From Candidatus Zhuqueibacterota bacterium (GTDB taxonomy: Bacteria; Zhuqueibacterota; Zhuqueibacteria; Residuimicrobiales; Residuimicrobiaceae): DNA of 24,741 nucleotides. The notes below the pieces were generated by a model. That model did not search any database. It had not been told where the DNA came from and was given only the letters and a program-made list of their open reading frames with translations. This document shows, piece after piece, positions 23,506 to 24,741 of this stretch (within the stretch, counting starts at the first letter, position 1; every line of letters begins with the position of its first letter). Made by a program: the position numbers and the translations under genes. Location: positions 1-24,741 of the forward strand of contig JAFGSU010000189.1 in assembly GCA_016934435.1 (NCBI GenBank), in the 5' to 3' direction.

Positions 23506-24741
23506 TTATCGTATAATAACACATTTCTTAATATCATTATATTTTTCACATGAAATTCTGTAATAATAAATTCCTGAGGGTATATTATTTATATTCCACG
23601 TGATTTCATAATAACCAGGTGGTTGGTAGGAGCTTAACAAGGTTGTAATTTTCTGGCCAACTAAATTGAAAATATCGATCGTCAATTTGCATCCTATAGG
23701 CAACTGATACTTTATTAAAGTAGTACAATTAAACGGATTTGGATAGTTCTGAAATAATAAAAATGAATTCGGGAGACCGATTTCTTTTTTTGAGATTAGT
23801 TTTGTTGGTAATAGCACATGAATGACTAATGTGTGGCTATCTTCAGCTAGACAATCGTCACGAACAGTAAAATAAAGGGTGTCATAACCTGACCATCCTG
23901 GAGGCGAACTAAGTGTTAAAATATTAGTAGTATCGTTTAAATATGCAAATATATGCTTGTTTCCAACAATTGACCATTGTAACGTCGAATCCGGACTGTC
24001 AACATCTTCTACATGTTCATCTAGATGAATTGTCCAAACAGGAAAACTGAAAAAGCAAACGGAATCTGGAAGATTTTTAATAATTGGCGAATCATTGACA
24101 TTGATTACATGAAGTAAATAATTCTGAATATCAAAACCAATAATATTCGATGACTTAATAGAAATGTATATTTCTCCAACATCGTCATTTGTAGGTATCC
24201 AAGAGATTAAACCTGAAGTTGAATCAATTAAAAAATCGTCTGGGCCTTTTAAAATCTCATAGAATGGTGGAGGATAAGCGTTGCATTCGATTTGATATTG
24301 ATAAATTGAATCTTCTATGGAAGTAGTATCAGGAAGTGATGTTATCTGCGGAGCTACAGGTATTGGTGAACCATATTCATGGATACCAATATCAATCTGC
24401 GGTATATTATCGTTATCACCATCATAAATTCTGAAATTTCCATAATAATCAGTTGTAGGTAGATTCAATTTTGCGTAAGAACCATGATCAATACACGGTG
24501 AACCAATTGATAGCCTCCAATCTGCATTGAGTCCACTAAAAAAATATCCAACTCCAATTGATGGATTTCGAAATAGAGGATCAGCATCTATATTTGCATA
24601 ATTAATGGAAATATAATTTACATTTTGAAGCCCGTTTTCAATGAGAGAATATTCGATAGCTACAAGACCTCCAGCTTTTTCACTGAAAATATTATTTCCC
24701 ATAGATGCTTTATTATTATATATAATATTATTGCATAAATA
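23506..24741 (-). CDS. Adhesin-like T9SS cargo: beta-helix end, Ig-like domains and sorting domain (5'-truncated)
   Basis: The frame is open to the window edge; the ATG at 24702 is internal, because upstream codons continue an Asn-rich beta-helix pattern ('NNIIYNNKASMGNNIF'). At least 411 residues. The N-terminal part matches the end of a right-handed parallel beta-helix with a choice-of-anchor-Q-like closing motif ('DADPLFRNPS', 'DWRLSIGSPCIDHGSY'). Two Ig/cadherin-like domains follow ('DSTSGLISWIPTNDDVGEI', typical of putative Ig He_PIG, then 'GWSGYDTLYFTVRDDC'). The end is a T9SS type A sorting domain ('LLFQNYPNPFNCTTLIKY', 'IPSGIYYYRI', 'KKCVIIR'). Probably a secreted surface adhesin or glycan-binding protein. 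Codons are strongly AT-biased (many AAT, ATA, TTA) compared with all other genes here, suggesting transfer or a distinct compositional class. Confidence 0.88.
   Translation of the reverse strand, partial: YLCNNIIYNNKASMGNNIFSEKAGGLVAIEYSLIENGLQNVNYISINYANIDADPLFRNPSIGVGYFFSGLNADWRLSIGSPCIDHGSYAKLNLPTTDYYGNFRIYDGDNDNIPQIDIGIHEYGSPIPVAPQITSLPDTTSIEDSIYQYQIECNAYPPPFYEILKGPDDFLIDSTSGLISWIPTNDDVGEIYISIKSSNIIGFDIQNYLLHVINVNDSPIIKNLPDSVCFFSFPVWTIHLDEHVEDVDSPDSTLQWSIVGNKHIFAYLNDTTNILTLSSPPGWSGYDTLYFTVRDDCLAEDSHTLVIHVLLPTKLISKKEIGLPNSFLLFQNYPNPFNCTTLIKYQLPIGCKLTIDIFNLVGQKITTLLSSYQPPGYYEITWNINNIPSGIYYYRISCEKYNDIKKCVIIR

Overview
The window looks like a chromosome fragment from an uncultured Gram-negative bacterium of the FCB group (Fibrobacteres-Chlorobi-Bacteroidetes), plausibly a Calditrichota- or KSB1-like lineage. 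The main clue is a set of secreted proteins ending in type IX secretion (T9SS) type A sorting domains with the 'NYPNPFN' signature, together with a PorV/PorQ-family outer-membrane protein. The phylum call is inference; no rRNA or other marker gene is present. No tRNA, CRISPR array, transposase or phage gene was seen.

Left block (1-7101, + strand): the 3' end of a T9SS-sorted protein, then a PorV/PorQ-like protein, an NhaC-type Na+/H+ antiporter, and a secreted cyanophycinase-like (S51) protein. The S51 protein carries a second, catalytically dead copy of the fold and a sorting domain. These four are 15-29 bp apart. After a 284-bp gap comes oligoendopeptidase F. A nested hairpin separates it from the next block, which converges on it.

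Middle block (14336 down to 7181, - strand): seven closely spaced genes that look like one transcription unit. In transcription order: a short-chain dehydrogenase, a Zn/Mn-type metal ABC transporter (lipoprotein, ATPase, permease), a class C beta-lactamase-fold serine hydrolase, a T9SS-sorted polysaccharide deacetylase, and a secreted protein with a carboxypeptidase-regulatory-like domain. Several starts in the automatic longest-ORF reading are too far upstream and are corrected here by ribosome-binding sites.

Cyclase block (14576-21435, + strand): a secreted protein with an Ig/Fn3-like region, a stand-alone FecR-domain protein, a large outer-membrane barrel with a Pro-rich periplasmic arm, a CHASE2 class III adenylate cyclase, and a 59-residue soluble protein too short for most ORF callers. 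I read this as an envelope-sensing cAMP module. A sigma54-like -24/-12 element lies just before its first gene.

Right end (21436-24741, - strand): a bidirectional-looking terminator flanked by two degenerate direct repeats; a barrel/coiled-coil/TPR fusion protein with a second sigma54-like promoter and an enhancer-like dyad upstream; and, in markedly AT-richer DNA, the C-terminal part of a beta-helix/Ig adhesin-like T9SS cargo that runs off the window edge.
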